A stretch of DNA of 64,000 nucleotides from Ichthyophis bannanicus (taxonomy: Eukaryota > Chordata > Amphibia > Gymnophiona > Ichthyophiidae). Where the stretch lies: positions 923,514,522-923,578,521 of the forward strand of contig CM066035.1 in the NCBI GenBank assembly GCA_033557465.1, in the 5' to 3' direction. This document shows, piece by piece, positions 33,499 through 46,794 of the stretch (the stretch's first letter is position 1; the number at the start of each line of letters is the position of its first letter). A program made the translations under genes and the position numbers. A model generated the notes under the pieces. It did no database searches and was not told where the DNA came from. It was given only the letters and a program-made list of their open reading frames with translations.

Positions 33499-34840
33499 TT
33501 TATTTCCACCTTGGGTCTACTAACACCTATGCAAGATATCTTGGTGGCAGCAATAAAGTCTTCCACTGGGCATAATCCACATTTTATTGGAAGAGATTAT
33601 CCATTGGTGTTTTATTAATGGTTGTGACCCTGTTTGGTGTCCTCTAAATACTATACTTAACTATCTCTATCACCTTGGCTTGCAAACATCCTCCATCAGA
33701 CACACTCAGCTTATTCCCCCATTGACAGACTTCCATATTTGCCATTTCCAGTTGTTTCCAGGTTCATGTCAGACTGTTGATACAAAAGCCTTGTACCATT
33801 GGGACCTCGGTATCATCCTTAAAATGCTTACAAACCCACCATTTGAGCACATGGAATCCACCTCTTTCTAGCTTCTCATCTAGTAGCACTTACGAACCGG
33901 TTACAAGTAGTTTCATCATAACAAAGTAGCTGTACATAGTTATCCTAAAATCCTATCAGAAGTTGTTCCTACCTTCCATGTGAATGAAGAAATAGTGGTT
34001 AGAGCTCTGGCTTGGTAACCACGAGACAAGGGTTCGAATCCCACTCACACTCCTGGTGGCCTTGGGCAAGTCACTTAACTCTCCATTGCCTCAGAAGAAT
34101 CCAAGTTATCATTGTCCCTTTTTAATGTACATTACCAAGTTTGTTACAATGTAAACCGCTTTGACTGCATAATAAAGTGGTATAAAAAAACCCTGTTAAA
34201 TAAATAAAAATGATGCTTCCTATGTTTTACCCTAAACTGCACAATCATCCATGTGAGAAATCCTTCCACACTTTGAACTGTAAAAGGAACTCTTTTACTA
34301 TCTACAACAAACAGAATCTAGTAGAAAGTCTATGCAGTTTTTTGTCTTCTTTAACCACAACACACAACACACTTGGTGTTCCAGTGGCCTAAATGTTTTC
34401 AGTTCTGTTATGAACAGTCTGGTGGTACTCTAGTAAAGCTAAGCTTCATCATATCAAAGCCACTGTAGCTCTCTTGAAATCATCTTAGCTGGACAGTATA
34501 TGGAAAGCAGCTATGTGGTTCTCGCTTCATGTCTTTACTTTTCACTACTGCCTAGACCAGTCTTCAGAGTGCCTTCCTTTGATACTGACCAACCTGTCTT
34601 TATACGTTCAGCAACTCACTTCAGTATCTGTGAACTTGCTGCTGCTGGACAATCTCTAACACTGAGCAGCCCTAAGCTTAAGAGTCACCTACTTAGGTGC
34701 CTGATTCAGTCTTGCTTGTTGAAAGAAAAAGCAAAGCTGTTTACCTATAACAGGTATGTTCCATAGACAGCAGGATCCATTGGACACACGATTCCTCTCA
34801 CTTCCCCAAGAATATCATTCCTTCTTGAGCTGTGAAACTG
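33499..34840 (+). pseudogene. Old DIRS tyrosine recombinase remnant
   Basis: Decayed YR on the far side of DIRS C. QDILVAAIKSSTGHNPHFIG corresponds to KDILHASRKPSTRRSYAFKW. The CPLNTILNYLYHLGLQTSSIR segment corresponds to LPLNSLLDYLLHLSNAGLKT. MMLPMFYPKLHNHPCEKSFH, followed by TLNCKR, corresponds to the LPVFFPAPH...LHTLDCKR block. Near 34737 the sequence TTTACCTATAACAGGTATGT, followed by TCCATAGACAGCAGGA, is a diverged circle-junction-like motif. It contains a SINE at 33994-34209. It may be the 3' end of DIRS G or of a separate element. Confidence 0.7.
33994..34209 (+). mobile_element. tRNA-headed SINE, plus strand (first copy)
   Basis: The tRNA-like head GTGGTTAGAGCTCTGG has a perfect B-box GGTTCGAATCC. 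Then comes a CTTGGGCAAGTCACTTAACTC core and a TGTAAACCGCTTTGAC ... AAAGTGGTATAAAA tail with TAAATAAATAAA. The head differs from the other SINE group in the window. It is not a tRNA gene: no 3' acceptor arm is formed. Confidence 0.85.
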
Positions 34841-35124
34841 AGAGACTGAGATGGACCAGTGTGTGCAGGAGGGGCTTCATGGACGTCATTTTTACAATCC
34901 ATTACTGGCTGATGAATAATGGTGATACTATTAATTCATAATTTTTTGATTGTTAAAATAATTTAAAAATTAAAATCAGATTTACAGTTTTATAGAGTGG
35001 CTAATAACCAAAAGGAATTTAAACAAGCTGCTCTTACAAAAAAACCCTGATCAGCACTACTGGTTCTTAGCATGATAAACATGGTATCGTCGTCACTGAA
35101 TTGTTGCTTTTTCCCCATGTTTAG
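34841..35124. other. USP9X intron, no feature
   Basis: AT-rich sequence leading to the exon's acceptor (GCTTTTTCCCCATGTTTAG). No other feature seen. Confidence 0.6.
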
Positions 35125-35253
35125 GCCTATGATAACCTAAGTTTGAGTGATCACTTGCTGAGAGCAGTACTGAACCTTCTTCGAAGAGAAGTGTCGGAGC
35201 ATGACGTCACTTACAACAATATTTCAATCTGTTTGTGATGTATGCCAACCTCG
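35125..35253 (+). pseudogene. USP9X: USP9X exon, first assembly copy with 1-base deletion
   Basis: Same exon as 48421-48550 with identical flanks, but one G is missing near 35208 (GAGCATGACGTC instead of GAGCATGGACGTC), which breaks the frame. Since the following base run is otherwise the same and the whole region is doubled around an assembly gap, I take the deletion as a sequence error, not a real pseudogene. Confidence 0.85.
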
Positions 35254-36444
35254 GTAGGAAAAACATCACCCGCCTGTACATAATCACTGCTGTCATACAC
35301 TGCTTCATTGAATATGGAAGTCTAATTTATATTACAAAACAGATTTTGCACCAGATAAGAAGTTAGATAATCAGATTACGTAATGCTGGGGATCAACAGA
35401 GTGTGCATTTTTATAGCTCTCTTCCTGTAACCTTCTGAACTATTAATATTTGGTAGATGGGATTTGTATATTTTTATCTCTGAGTTTTTCATGTAAACTT
35501 GAAGAGGTTTCAGCCTTTGTGTGCCATTTTTGCAAGCTGGAATTTGTTTTCCATCCTTGTGCATGATGGGTGTGAAAAAGTTGCCTAACTCAACACAGCC
35601 TTCCAACAGACTCACTATAGAAGCTTTAAACAAATGCAATTATACTTTAATGTTAATTGCGTTTGAAATGTCTATAGAAATTCTGCAATATGATTTTATA
35701 CTTCCACTTGAATAACCACCTTTACATTTATTTTCCTTTTCGGTGCTTCAGCAATAATGAGATTATAGCAGCATCTTTTGCTAAACCCATTGACGGTAAA
35801 CTACAGCTAAGCTTTTAAATACAGATACCTAAGAAATTTTAGATAAAACTTGATTTTATTGATCCTCACAAATAAATGTAAGTGTATATGCTGATGGTGA
35901 GCAGTTTAAAAAATAAGATCTCATCAGTTTCTTCTATTGAAAAGAAAGCCACCCATTTAAAAATGTCAGTCAGCCATAAAATCTGCTTAAATATTTTGGG
36001 CAATTTTGATAGCTGTCTTGTGTAATTTTAATGAGTTTAGCCTCCTGCTTTAGAGTCCCATTGACTTAAAAATAATGGGGTAATTATAATTATGAGTAGA
36101 GAGAAACTGTAACAGTATCAAAGTATGAGTAGAGATGTAAGAAGAAAGCCTGTGACTTTTGCACAGGTGGAAATTGCCACATTATTTTGCAAGCTTATGG
36201 CTCCTGTATAATTGAGATAGATATTGGAGGCCGATTAGAATTTGTTAGGACCTAGATAAACTCTCTGTGTAGGCATAGTGAAGGGTTCATATTATGGGAA
36301 GTAGCAACAGTATATCTGATGTCAGGATTATCTTGTGAATGCATCTAGTGGGTACAAGGCTGGTTGCAACCAGTGCAGGTGCTAATGTGAACAGTGGGAC
36401 TACTACATGAAAATTTGGTTAACAATCACCCTGTTAATTTGTAG
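35254..36444. other. USP9X next intron, no gene seen
   Basis: AT-rich intron after donor GTAGGA. No coding similarity recognised. It recurs at 48551-49740 with a few single-base differences. Confidence 0.6.
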
Positions 36445-36784
36445 TTCTCCGGGAACAAGCAGGAAGTCCTCATATATGGGTGATGTCAGCACCAGCGGAG
36501 CCCACACGAAAGCATCTCCCCCAGCTTTCAAAGAAAGTCTTTGGGAGATGCACCACACATGCATGGTCCACTTCCTGCCCAAGGGTGCCATCTTGCCCTC
36601 AGTCTCCCTTTTTTCTGCAGATCCTTCAGATGCTGTCCAGACTTTTTCCAGGAAAAATTGATTTCATTCTCATTTTTGTCTGGTTTACATACTGGTTCCT
36701 TCTTGCCCCCCCGAGGCACCTCGCCCTTGGCATCGCTCCTCGACTATTATCTATTCAATTTTTTTCTTAGTTTTTCATAGAGGT
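36445..36784 (+). mobile_element. DIRS F left end (first assembly copy)
   Basis: TTCTCCGGGAACAAGCAGGA and the ITR-type sequence up to the D insertion point. Same as 49741-50074 with extra indels. Confidence 0.82.
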
Positions 36785-38141
36785 CATCTCCAGGAACAAG
36801 CAGGAATGTAGTCTTCACATATGGGTATCGTCGGCACCGACGGAGCCTGCATTGGAACGCTCCCCAGCGTCCAATATGAAAGCTTTTGGGAGCATCCCAC
36901 AGCGCCTGCAATGCTGCCTTCCCGCCTTCCCCGCCTTTCCAACTCTCCCTCTTCAGTTCTTCATTTTCCACGGAGCCGACAGGATGCATACCCTTTCACC
37001 GCAGAAAATCTATTCTTATTTTTTTGTTTTTTGTGGTCGCGTCTGCCTTCATTCAACGCCTACTGGTACCGGCCATTTCTCCTCCTCCTTTTCAAAAAAA
37101 AAATAAACTATCTTTCTGAAGGATTTCTTTCCTCAGGGGCCTTTCCCTTCTCCATGCTAGGCGCCATTTTGGGCACTAGCCCACTTTTCTTCAAACATGG
37201 AGAAACCAGCTAGTGGTTTCAAGAAATGTTTCTAACTGTGGCGGTACAATATCCATCACCGACACCCATGGACGGGTGTCTTAAATGTTTAGGTCCTGAC
37301 CATTCTCCATCGGAGTGTCTCTCCTATAGGAAGGTGACCAAGAGGGGCCTGCAGAATAGAGCTGGCAAAAACGCGGTACCCTTTTTGTCTCAGATACGAT
37401 GTCCGTTGCATCGATGTCTTCCAGGGCTTCATCTTCCTCCCATGGATCTCAGGTAACTAAACCTAAGTCTTCTAAAACTGGCCGATCCTCAAAGGGTAGA
37501 ATCTCCTTCTAGGTATCGAGATGCCACTGGCGTTTTCACCGGCAAAATAGCCCCGGCGGGAGGCTTCGGCTTCCAAAGCATTAACGGGGCTCCAGAATGT
37601 TCCAGAGGCTTCCACCTCTGCAGAACTACTGGTGCCATGTTCTGGGGTCGTGGCCGCTTCCACTGGTACCGACACCCAACCATCGGCAGGAGCGAGTGGA
37701 TCAGAGAATCCTTGCTATCAAACGCAGTCTAGCGGCTCTCTTAGCAGCTTTGGTACCTGCTAAGACCACTACAGACGATTCCACAGGTATTGGTACCGAC
37801 TGCACCTTTCTCGGCCGGTATGCTTCCCCCCATGCCGAGCCTTGAGTCTATCTCTGGTATCGCAAGATTGGTACCGAGACCCGATACCAACTTCAAACGT
37901 ACTGGTACTGTGCGTTGCAGGACCTTCGCGTCACTCAGATACTTCGAATCTTTCGATTTCCGATGATTCTGCCAGTACTAGAGCAATCCTTCCGGAGGAT
38001 CCATCTCCTTCTCCTCAACGAAGAATATCTCCTCCAGAAGACATGTCCTTCCAGGATTTCATACGTGATTTAGCTCAGGGACTGTAAAATCACGGTGACT
38101 CCTGAAAAGGAACCCAGAGCAGAAGAATTAGAAATTCTTCA
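36785..38141 (+). mobile_element. DIRS D left part (first assembly copy)
   Basis: Left terminal repeat and broken 5' gag of D, parallel to 50075-51421. Single-base insertions (for example GAAATGTTTCTAAC against GAAATGTTCTAAC) shift the frame repeatedly. Confidence 0.85.
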
Positions 38142-40616
38142 TTCTCCAGGACCAAGCAGGAAGTCAGTCCTCACTTATGGGTGACGTCGGCGCCGACGGA
38201 GCCCTCGCGGAGCAATTTTCCCCAGCTTTCAAAGAAAGCCTTTGGGAATTGCAGCGCGCATGCGCGGTCCCCTTCCCGCCCAAGGGTGCCATCTTAGCCA
38301 GTCTTCTTTTTTTCCGCGGAGCCCTACAGACGTACCCGTCGTGTCCCCGCGAAAAAGTTGATTTTTCTTCATAATTACTCTTTTTTTCCATTCGGTTCGA
38401 CGCCGGTCCTTTTTCCCGCCCGGACTCGCGACGCCGGTCACGAGTCCTCTTCTTATTTTTTCGGTTTTTCTGACTTAGTCAGTTTTCGTTTCGGTTTTTC
38501 CCTGGCAGCCCGGGCCATAGACCTCGCCGGGCACCATTTTCCCCCTATGGATGCCAGTGCTTTAAAGCGTTGTGGGCAGAGAGACCGAAATATGTCACTA
38601 ACTGACACCCACGACCATAGCCGCCGCTGCCTCGGCCCGGATCATGAAGAAATGAAATCTGTGCCTTGTGGCAAACTATCCTCCAAAGCGTTGAGAAGTC
38701 GGCGGCATCAGCGGGATAGAATCTTCGCTGACGCCCATGCCGTACCCGGACCATCGTCGCGTAGGCCTCCGCGTCCAGGGGTTCCAGCTCGGACCGTCGC
38801 CGGAGTTCCTCCTGACAGTGTTTCTCGTCCTCGCGGGGACGCATCGACGGAAGGTTGAAACCCGCGATGGCTCGTCGTGAACGCTCCCTGACTGGGGGGG
38901 GGGGGGGGGGCTGCCGCGAGGGCCAGGTCGCATAGCCCTCGATATGCCGCCTCCCCGGGTCCTTGTGGAAGTAGCACCTGGAACTCACTTCGAAGCGACC
39001 CCGTCAGCCTTGAGGTCGGAGCTGTCCGGTGCTCGGGTAAGTCCTGTGGTCCTTCTGGACTCGCCTGCGCTCGAACAGCCGACGGGCGACCCGACGCCGT
39101 CGGGGCCCGAGTCGGGGGCTGCTGGGTGCACCTGAGCTCCGTGACCTCCAGGTTGACGGCCTTGGAGAGCAGACTGGGCCTGCCTTCATGGACCTCGGCG
39201 GTTCCTGCTCGCGTTTGCTTTCGCCGTGGCAGCTGCTGCCCCGACCAGCCCTAGAACGGGAACGTCGACGGTCTAATAGTCGAACCCGTAGACCTCGAGC
39301 CGAATCCTCGAGTCTATGGGCGAACTCGAGTCCGATCCGAGGTCGAGGTTCAGCCCTCGGCCTCCCGCTTCGGGGAGAGAGACACCGAGGCATCAGCCGA
39401 CTGCCCGACATCCCTCGTCGTCGGGGGCGGCAGGCGCTCGCGCCCTGCCCGGCTTTGCCACCGACCCCGACCGAGTCCTCGTCGGCTTCGGTCCTGGGAG
39501 TCTGAAGAGGAAGGGCCTCTCGCCCTTGATTCTTTTCGGACTCGGTGGTGTCCCCTCGGACTCAACCTGAGTCGCGAACCTCGGAAAGCAGTTCCCCCGG
39601 CGAGGATGTCCCGGTTTCTCCTGGACTTCGTCAAGGGATATGGCCAAGGCTTTGGGCTTCCCTGGGGACCGGGTGCCGATTATGATGATCCTCGTAGCCG
39701 AAGAAGCTTTGACGCCCCTCCAGTAACTTACTCGCCTTCGCCGCCCAGGGAACACTTTACTGTATCCGTTCCTCCCCATGCTGGAACGACTACTCTTCCG
39801 CATGTGGGAGAGTCCGTCCACCTCGCCGGTCCTGAGCAAAGCGGTGTCGATTTCTAATCTATGCGAGGTCACGCACAGATGCCCTGGCTATCCAAAAAGC
39901 ACAGCTAACCCACCAACCAAAACCATTCCATGGTAGTGGAATCGGCCATGTCATCGTCTTAAGAAGCCAGGAAGTATGCACTCCTCTCGTGCCCGTCCTG
40001 GCAGTGAGGCCCGTAACCTGTATGGGCCTTGGTAAGTAAGTGTTTCGCAGTGCTCTAATGCTCGCATGTCGTGTAGCTACTACCTACCCAGCTATACATT
40101 TGCATGTATCATCCGAGACCATGGCTAAAGATCTACTAGCCGGCTTCTCCCGCTGGTTTTGTTCCGAGGAACCCTTGCGGAGGTTTTCGCTGGCCTTGTC
40201 GCACTGGCATTCGGGAATGCTCAAAATTCATGTCCCGAGGCAGCACTATTGATGGGGCTGTTGAAGTTCATCGGCTCGAGTTGGCCGCAGCCGGCAAATC
40301 GGTGCCCGCCGACAGGCCTTGGCTTCAGTCCGTCTGACCTTGAGCCCTGGGTGCAGGACAAGTTTGGTCGATTTTCGCCTTGGCCGAGGCGAAAACCTCT
40401 TTTGGCAAGCCCATTGCTGATAAGCTGGCACAAATTGAGACGGAGACGCTCAGCCATGAACTAGGGCTTTTCTAGGAAGACCTCCGCCCCCTTCCCAGAA
40501 AAAGAAGGGCTCTGGTAAAGAAGTTCCTTTTAATACCCGAGGAAGGCGGCGTGCCCTATCAAACAATACCACCACTATCAGCCCCTGCAGCTCCCCAACG
40601 GGCCAGCAGGCCAAGG
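38142..40616 (+). mobile_element. DIRS E left part (first assembly copy), indel-rich contig end
   Basis: Parallels 51422-53665 but is about 230 bp longer because of many scattered small insertions, including a run of 18 G at 38893-38910. The gag frame, intact in the other copy, is destroyed many times. It stops at the gap in a segment matching about 53665. Confidence 0.85.
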
Positions 40617-41116
40617 NNNNNNNNNNNNNNNNNNNNNNNNNNNNNNNNNNNNNNNNNNNNNNNNNNNNNNNNNNNNNNNNNNNNNNNNNNNNNNNNNNNN
40701 NNNNNNNNNNNNNNNNNNNNNNNNNNNNNNNNNNNNNNNNNNNNNNNNNNNNNNNNNNNNNNNNNNNNNNNNNNNNNNNNNNNNNNNNNNNNNNNNNNNN
40801 NNNNNNNNNNNNNNNNNNNNNNNNNNNNNNNNNNNNNNNNNNNNNNNNNNNNNNNNNNNNNNNNNNNNNNNNNNNNNNNNNNNNNNNNNNNNNNNNNNNN
40901 NNNNNNNNNNNNNNNNNNNNNNNNNNNNNNNNNNNNNNNNNNNNNNNNNNNNNNNNNNNNNNNNNNNNNNNNNNNNNNNNNNNNNNNNNNNNNNNNNNNN
41001 NNNNNNNNNNNNNNNNNNNNNNNNNNNNNNNNNNNNNNNNNNNNNNNNNNNNNNNNNNNNNNNNNNNNNNNNNNNNNNNNNNNNNNNNNNNNNNNNNNNN
41101 NNNNNNNNNNNNNNNN
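40617..41116. other. Assembly gap, exactly 500 N
   Basis: An unresolved scaffold gap. The round length suggests a placeholder. The sequence on both sides repeats the same locus. Confidence 0.99.
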
Positions 41117-41117
41117 G

Positions 41118-44100
41118 TATCTCCAGGAACAAGCAGGAATAAGTGCTAACATAGGGGGTACGTCGGAAAACGACGGAGCCTGCGCGGGAAAGCTCCCCAG
41201 CTTCCTAGAATGGAAGCTTTTGGGACCTCCCACTGCACATGCGCGCTGACGTCCCGCCTTCCTGAACAGCTCTCCTCAGTTTCTCTTTTTCCGCGGAGCC
41301 AGAAGGTCGGGGTATCCTGTCACCGCTGACGAAATTGTAGTTTTGTGTTGTGTTTCTGAAGACCGCTTACCTGCCTTGCCATACAGATTAACGGTATCGC
41401 CGGTCTTCCTTTTTCTTTCTTGAACAAATTATTTTCTTTTTCTTGTATTATTTTTCACCACTTGGTCAAGTCAGTTAGGCCTTCAGGCATACGGAATTCT
41501 CCACATGGAGAAGCCAGCCCCCACTGGATTTAAGAAGTGTACCATGTGTACGGAGGTAATATCAGTCACAGACACACCTGAATGGTGTCTTAAATGTTTG
41601 GGGCCTGACCAACTCACATTTCCGGACTGCCCTTCCTGCTCCCAAATGTCTAAGCGTGGGCTGCAGACCCGGGCCAAACAACTCCATGTGCTGTTTGCTT
41701 CAGAGTATCCAACATCACAGTCATCCCAGGTAATCATCTCAGGATGGATCTCAGGTAACCAAACCTTCTGTGGGCAAGTCCGTCAAAGGGCAAATCGTCC
41801 TTCAAAGCATCAGAGAGGCTCTTAGTTTGAGGGACCCTGCCCAGCCAAACAGCCCCGGCGGGAAGCTCTGCCTTCCAAAACGCCAATTCAGGGGCTACCA
41901 GGTGGACAGCGAGTGGCGGACGGCCTCGGACAGACGTCACCTGTTGGACTGCTCTGGGGTAACGGCCCCATAACCGGTTACCGACATCCCAGCAGCACGT
42001 GGCGTCTAATTGGGCAATACTGTCCAATCCATGCAGCAAGGCCGTCAATGGCTTTCATTAAAGCATGCAACGCCATTCGGTACCGCTCCAAGCGGTTTTC
42101 CGGGCCCGGGTCCGGTACGGTCCGCCATGCCGGAACCCAGGCCTTCCTCTTTAAAACGCAAAATCGGTACCGTCTGGGCTGTCGCTCCATACCGCTTCCC
42201 TACCCGGTACGACCGATGTCGAACCCGATCGGTGATGCGTATCGTTTGCGGTGGAGGAAAACTAGAGAATACAACGCTTTCTCTGAGGATTTTGGCTCCT
42301 TTGAGAAGTCTGGCAGAGCTCCCCTTGACCTCCTGAGGCACCGGTCGTCTCCAAAAAGGAGAATGTCTCCTCCAGAGGAATTTGTCCCTCTTCAGGACTT
42401 TATTTTAGAAATGGCTAAAAGGCCTTTCTATCATGACCTCATCTGAAAGGAACCCAAGGTCAAAAAGATTGGATATTTTAGGATACTCTAAGTCTCCTAA
42501 AGAAGCAGTTACCCTGCTGATCCATGGAATCCTTCAGGAAAAACAAGTGATGGATTTCTGGGAGAAACCTTTAACTCTGTCTCCTTATTCACGTAGGTTG
42601 GACACCAAGTATCGGGTCCCTCCTTCTCCTGGTTTTCCGAAAACTAAATTGCCTAACCACTCCCTTGTGGTAAATTCTGCATTGAAAATGATCAAGATTA
42701 CTAAAAGGCACTCTTATACAGCTCCAGGAAGGGATTGTTAGACACTAGACTCTTTTGGTTGGAAAATCTTCCAGGATAGTATGCTTATAGCCAGGATAAA
42801 TTCCTACAGCAGCCATATGCTCATATACCTAGGGGAACTTGCCAAGAAAGAGCGGCATTTTACACCCTGTAACCCAGAGCATAAAAAGGAGGACTTCCTT
42901 TCTCTTGTGAAACAACTTTCAGATGTTTCTAAGTTCTCCAACAGAGCTGCCTTTGATTCCTTCGAGGGAGCCAGCAGAGCTTCGGGCATTGCTATTGCTG
43001 CCAGTCTTCTGGCTTGGCTCCCGGCTTCTGATCTGGAAGCCGGGGTTCTAGATGGCTTACAGAATCTGCCCTGTACGGTTGAGAACTTATTCGGTGCAGA
43101 GTGGCAAGTTAAAGCCACTCAAATGGACGCTGAAAATGCCACCTTAGAGAGACTTTCTAAGTCCACTTCTACTCCCACTAAGAAGAAGTCTTTCAAGAGG
43201 CCTTATTATAAGAAGGCCAGATATGCTTCCAATACTGGCCAGCAATCTTCTCAACCTCGTTTTGGCGGCTAAACGTCAGCAAACGAAACAAGCAAGAGCA
43301 AAGCCTGCAGCAGCTACTACAGCTCAACAGGCTCCACCCCCTCAGGGGTTTTGACTTGCCCCTAGAGAATTTTGCCATTCCTGGTTCTGGACCAACCAGA
43401 ACCTCTCACCATACCTGGAAGGTTAGCTCACTTTGCTCCCAGATGGGAACAAATCACAACAGAGCAATGGACCCTCTCTATCATCCGAGAGGGTTACAAA
43501 CTTCATTTTCTCCAAACCTTCCTCCTCATCACATGGTGAGACCCCTTCAATTCTCCATCTCCTCTCCTAGCCCTGTTGGGTCGGGAGATCTCTTCTCTGC
43601 TTGCCCAAGGGGCCATAGAAGAGGTTCCTCTTCATCAACAAGGGTCAGGTTTCTACTCCCCCTATTTTCTCATTCCAAAGAAGACAGGGGGATTCAGACC
43701 AATCCTAGATCTGAGAGAATTGAACAAATTTCTGTACAAGGAGAAATTCAAAATGCTCTCTTTGGGCATTCTCCTTCCATACCTTCAGAGTCAGGACTGG
43801 CTTTGTTCACTAGACCTGCAGGATGCGTAAACACATCTACTCATCCATCCATCCCACACAAAATACCTTCGATTTCTGTTCAGGGAAAACATTTCCAATA
43901 CAGAGTACTCCCCTTCGGTCCTAGCCTCTGCCCCAAGAGTCTTTACCAAATGCATGGCAGTCGTAGCCGCATTTCTCAGAAGCATGGGGATTTTCGTATT
44001 TCCCATATCTGGACGACTGGCTCATTCGAGCTCCAACTCAGTCGCAGGCCCAGATTTCCCTAGACCGCACAAAAGGAGCCTTCTGCAGTATCTGGGACTG

Positions 44101-46794
44101 GTGGTAAACCTTCCCAAGTCTCAACTCAGCCCTACTCAGTCTTCTAGAATTCATAGGGGCCCGGTTGGACACCACCACTGCAAGAGCCTACCTTCCACTG
44201 GTTCGGGGTCAGCGTTCTGCTGAGCTTGGCCTCCCAAAGCCCAGTTCCAGTACTCACTTGACAGCCAGGGAAATGCTACGCATCCTGGGCCATATGGCCT
44301 CCACAGTACATGTGGTGCCCTATGCTCGTCTTCATTTGAGAGCAGCTCAATGGACCCTGGCCACCCATTGGACTCTGGCGTCGGGAGCACTCTCTGACCA
44401 AATACAAACCTCACACCTTCTGTCTTGGTCCCTCATTTGGTGGATATAGACCAAGATTCTGTTGTTGGGGGCTCCCTTTCAGCCCTTGCTACCCCAAGCA
44501 ACCCTCACAACAGATGCCTCCCAATTGGGGTGGGGTGCGCTTTTGCTAACTCTCTCCACTCAGGGCACTTGGTCTCCACAGGAGGCCACCCTTCATATCA
44601 ACCTCCTGGAACTGTGAGCAATTTATCTTGCCCTCAAGGTCTTCTGTACCCTCCTTGCCAACCTGACTGTCCTGGTTCAGACAGACAATCAGGTGGCCAT
44701 GTTTTACATAAACAAACAAGGAGGGACGGGCTCTCTGTCGCTTTGCAACGAAGCTCTCAGATTATGGGCTTTCGCCAGAGAGCATTAAATTCATCTTCTG
44801 GCAGTGTATCTTCCAGGAGTTCAAAACTCGCGAGCAGGACAGGCTCAGTCGAGTTCTGCTGCCACACGAGTGGTCCCTACACGTGGACCAGATAAGCAGA
44901 ATCTTTCAGGAATGGGGGACCCCGGACATAGACCTCTTGCAAGTCCGTGGAATGCCAAACTTCCCCGGTTCTGTTCCAGGACTCCGTGTCAGGAAAGCTC
45001 AGGCCACGGACGCCTTTTTCTCCTTCATTGGGGTCAGGCGTTCCTATATGACTTTCCACCCATACCGCTGATTCACATGACTCTGTTCAAAAACCCGAGA
45101 GAACACGGCTCTAAGATCCTCATAGCTCCACGCTGGCAAATCCAAGTGTGGTTACCTCTGATTCTACAGCTCTCCCATGGATCCTCCCTGGACTTAGGAG
45201 CTGCACCAGACCTTCTGTCTCAGGAGGAGGGGACTTTGTGGCACCCAAACCCCAAATCCCTACATCTCCGAGCTTGGTTACTGAAGGCTTAAGTCTTCAA
45301 GACTTTAATCTTTCTCAACCTGTGAAAGATATCCTTCATGCCTCTAGGAAACCTTCCACGAGGCGGTCTTATGCTTTCAAATGGAAACGTTTTTCCATTT
45401 GGTGTGCTCAGCAGGGCCTTGACCCTCTGGCACTTCCTTTGAATTCCCTCTTAGACTATCTCCTGCATCTTTCCAATGCAGGCCTTAAGACGAATTCTGT
45501 AAGAGTCCATTTAAGTGCTATTTCAGCATCCCTGAAACCTATAAATGGACAACCTATCTCCTCTCATCCTCTTGTTGCAAGATTCATGAGAGGCCTGACT
45601 CTCACTAAACCTCCCATCAGACCCCCCCGGTCGCATGGGATTTGAATCTAGTGCTTGGTCAGCTTATGAAGCCACCTTTTGAGCCGTTATTTTCTACCTC
45701 CTTGAAATTTCTTTCCTGGAAGGTACTATTCCTAATTGCAGTCACTTCCGCTCGCCGCATCAGCGAACTGCAGGCTCTAGTGGCTAATCCACCTTATACA
45801 AGATTCCATCATGACAAGGTGGTCCTTAGGACGAATCCCCACTTTATGCCCAAAGTGGTCTCGCCTTTTCATCTTAATCAAGAGGTAGATCTACCTGTCT
45901 TTTTTTCCGGCTCCTCATGCATCCAGTGCAGAGAGGAACCTTCATACTCTGGATTGTAAAAGAGCTCTAGCCTTTTACCTTAATAGGACTCAGCCACATC
46001 GAAAGTCTTCTCAACTTTTCGTGGCTTTTGATCCTTCCCATTTGGGACTTCCAGTCTCCAAGCGTACACTTTCCAATTGGATTGCTCAGTGTATTTCCTT
46101 TACTTACCAGAGTAAAAACATTTCTCTGGAAGGCCATGTCACAGCTCACAATGTGAGAGCCATGGCAACTTCTATGGCTCATCTGCACTCTGTTTCCATT
46201 GATCAGATCTGTCGAGCCGCTACCTGGGCCTCGGTTCATACCTTTACAGCCCATTACTGTTTGGACAAGGACTCCCGCCGGGATGCCTTGTTTGGCCAGG
46301 CTGTCCTCAAACACCTGTTCCATTCTTAGACAACTCCTGCCCACCTTCCCAGGATGGATGCCTGAGATCCATACGAAGATGGCGAACCCTTGGAGGGGGA
46401 TCTCCCAGGCATCTCAGCTAGGGAGTCCCCATATGTGAGGACTTATTCCTGCTTGTTCCTGGAGATAGCACAGTTACTTACCTGTAACAGGTGATCTCTG
46501 GGAACAGCAGGAATTAGTCCTCACAGCCCACCCACCTCCCCTAGGAGTTGTATCTTCTATCTATCTGTCTTCCTGTCCTCTCTCTATTGTCTCAGCTATA
46601 AACTCGAAACTGAGGAGAGCTGTTCAGGAAGGCGGGAAGGCAGCGCGCATGTGCAGTGGGAGGTCCCAAAAGCTTCCATTCTAGGAAGCTGGGGAGCTTT
46701 CCCGCGCAGGCTCCGTCGGTTCCAACGTACCCCATATGTGAGGACTAATTCCTGCTGTTCCCAGAGATCACCTGTTACAGGTAAGTAACTGTGC
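41118..46794 (+). mobile_element. DIRS C (second assembly copy), indel-rich at its start
   Basis: The contig begins one base before the left terminus of DIRS C. Order is the same as 27883-33498: left repeat, gag (41505 on), RT (about 43350-44650), MT/YR (about 45000-46329), internal complementary region (46429-46525) and right repeat. Differences are mostly small indels concentrated in 41117 to about 45200; after that the copies are almost identical. This copy keeps GGATACTCTAAG in gag where the first copy has lost five bases. Confidence 0.9.
46021..46329 (+). CDS. DIRS C tyrosine recombinase C-terminal part (second copy)
   Basis: Catalytic half of the YR with TAHNVRAMA, RAATWAS and TAHYCLDKDSRR, matching the first copy at 32725-33033. 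The upstream half is split by single-base indels (for example near 45625 and 45910). Confidence 0.75.
   Translation: MAFDPSHLGLPVSKRTLSNWIAQCISFTYQSKNISLEGHVTAHNVRAMATSMAHLHSVSIDQICRAATWASVHTFTAHYCLDKDSRRDALFGQAVLKHLFHS

Noticed and set aside
33994..34070. tRNA gene
   Set aside because: It has A- and B-box-like motifs but no acceptor stem, is followed by a SINE body and tail, and lies in a decayed YR gene.
40551..41249. Open frames running through the N gap
   Set aside because: They exist only because N is not read as a stop.
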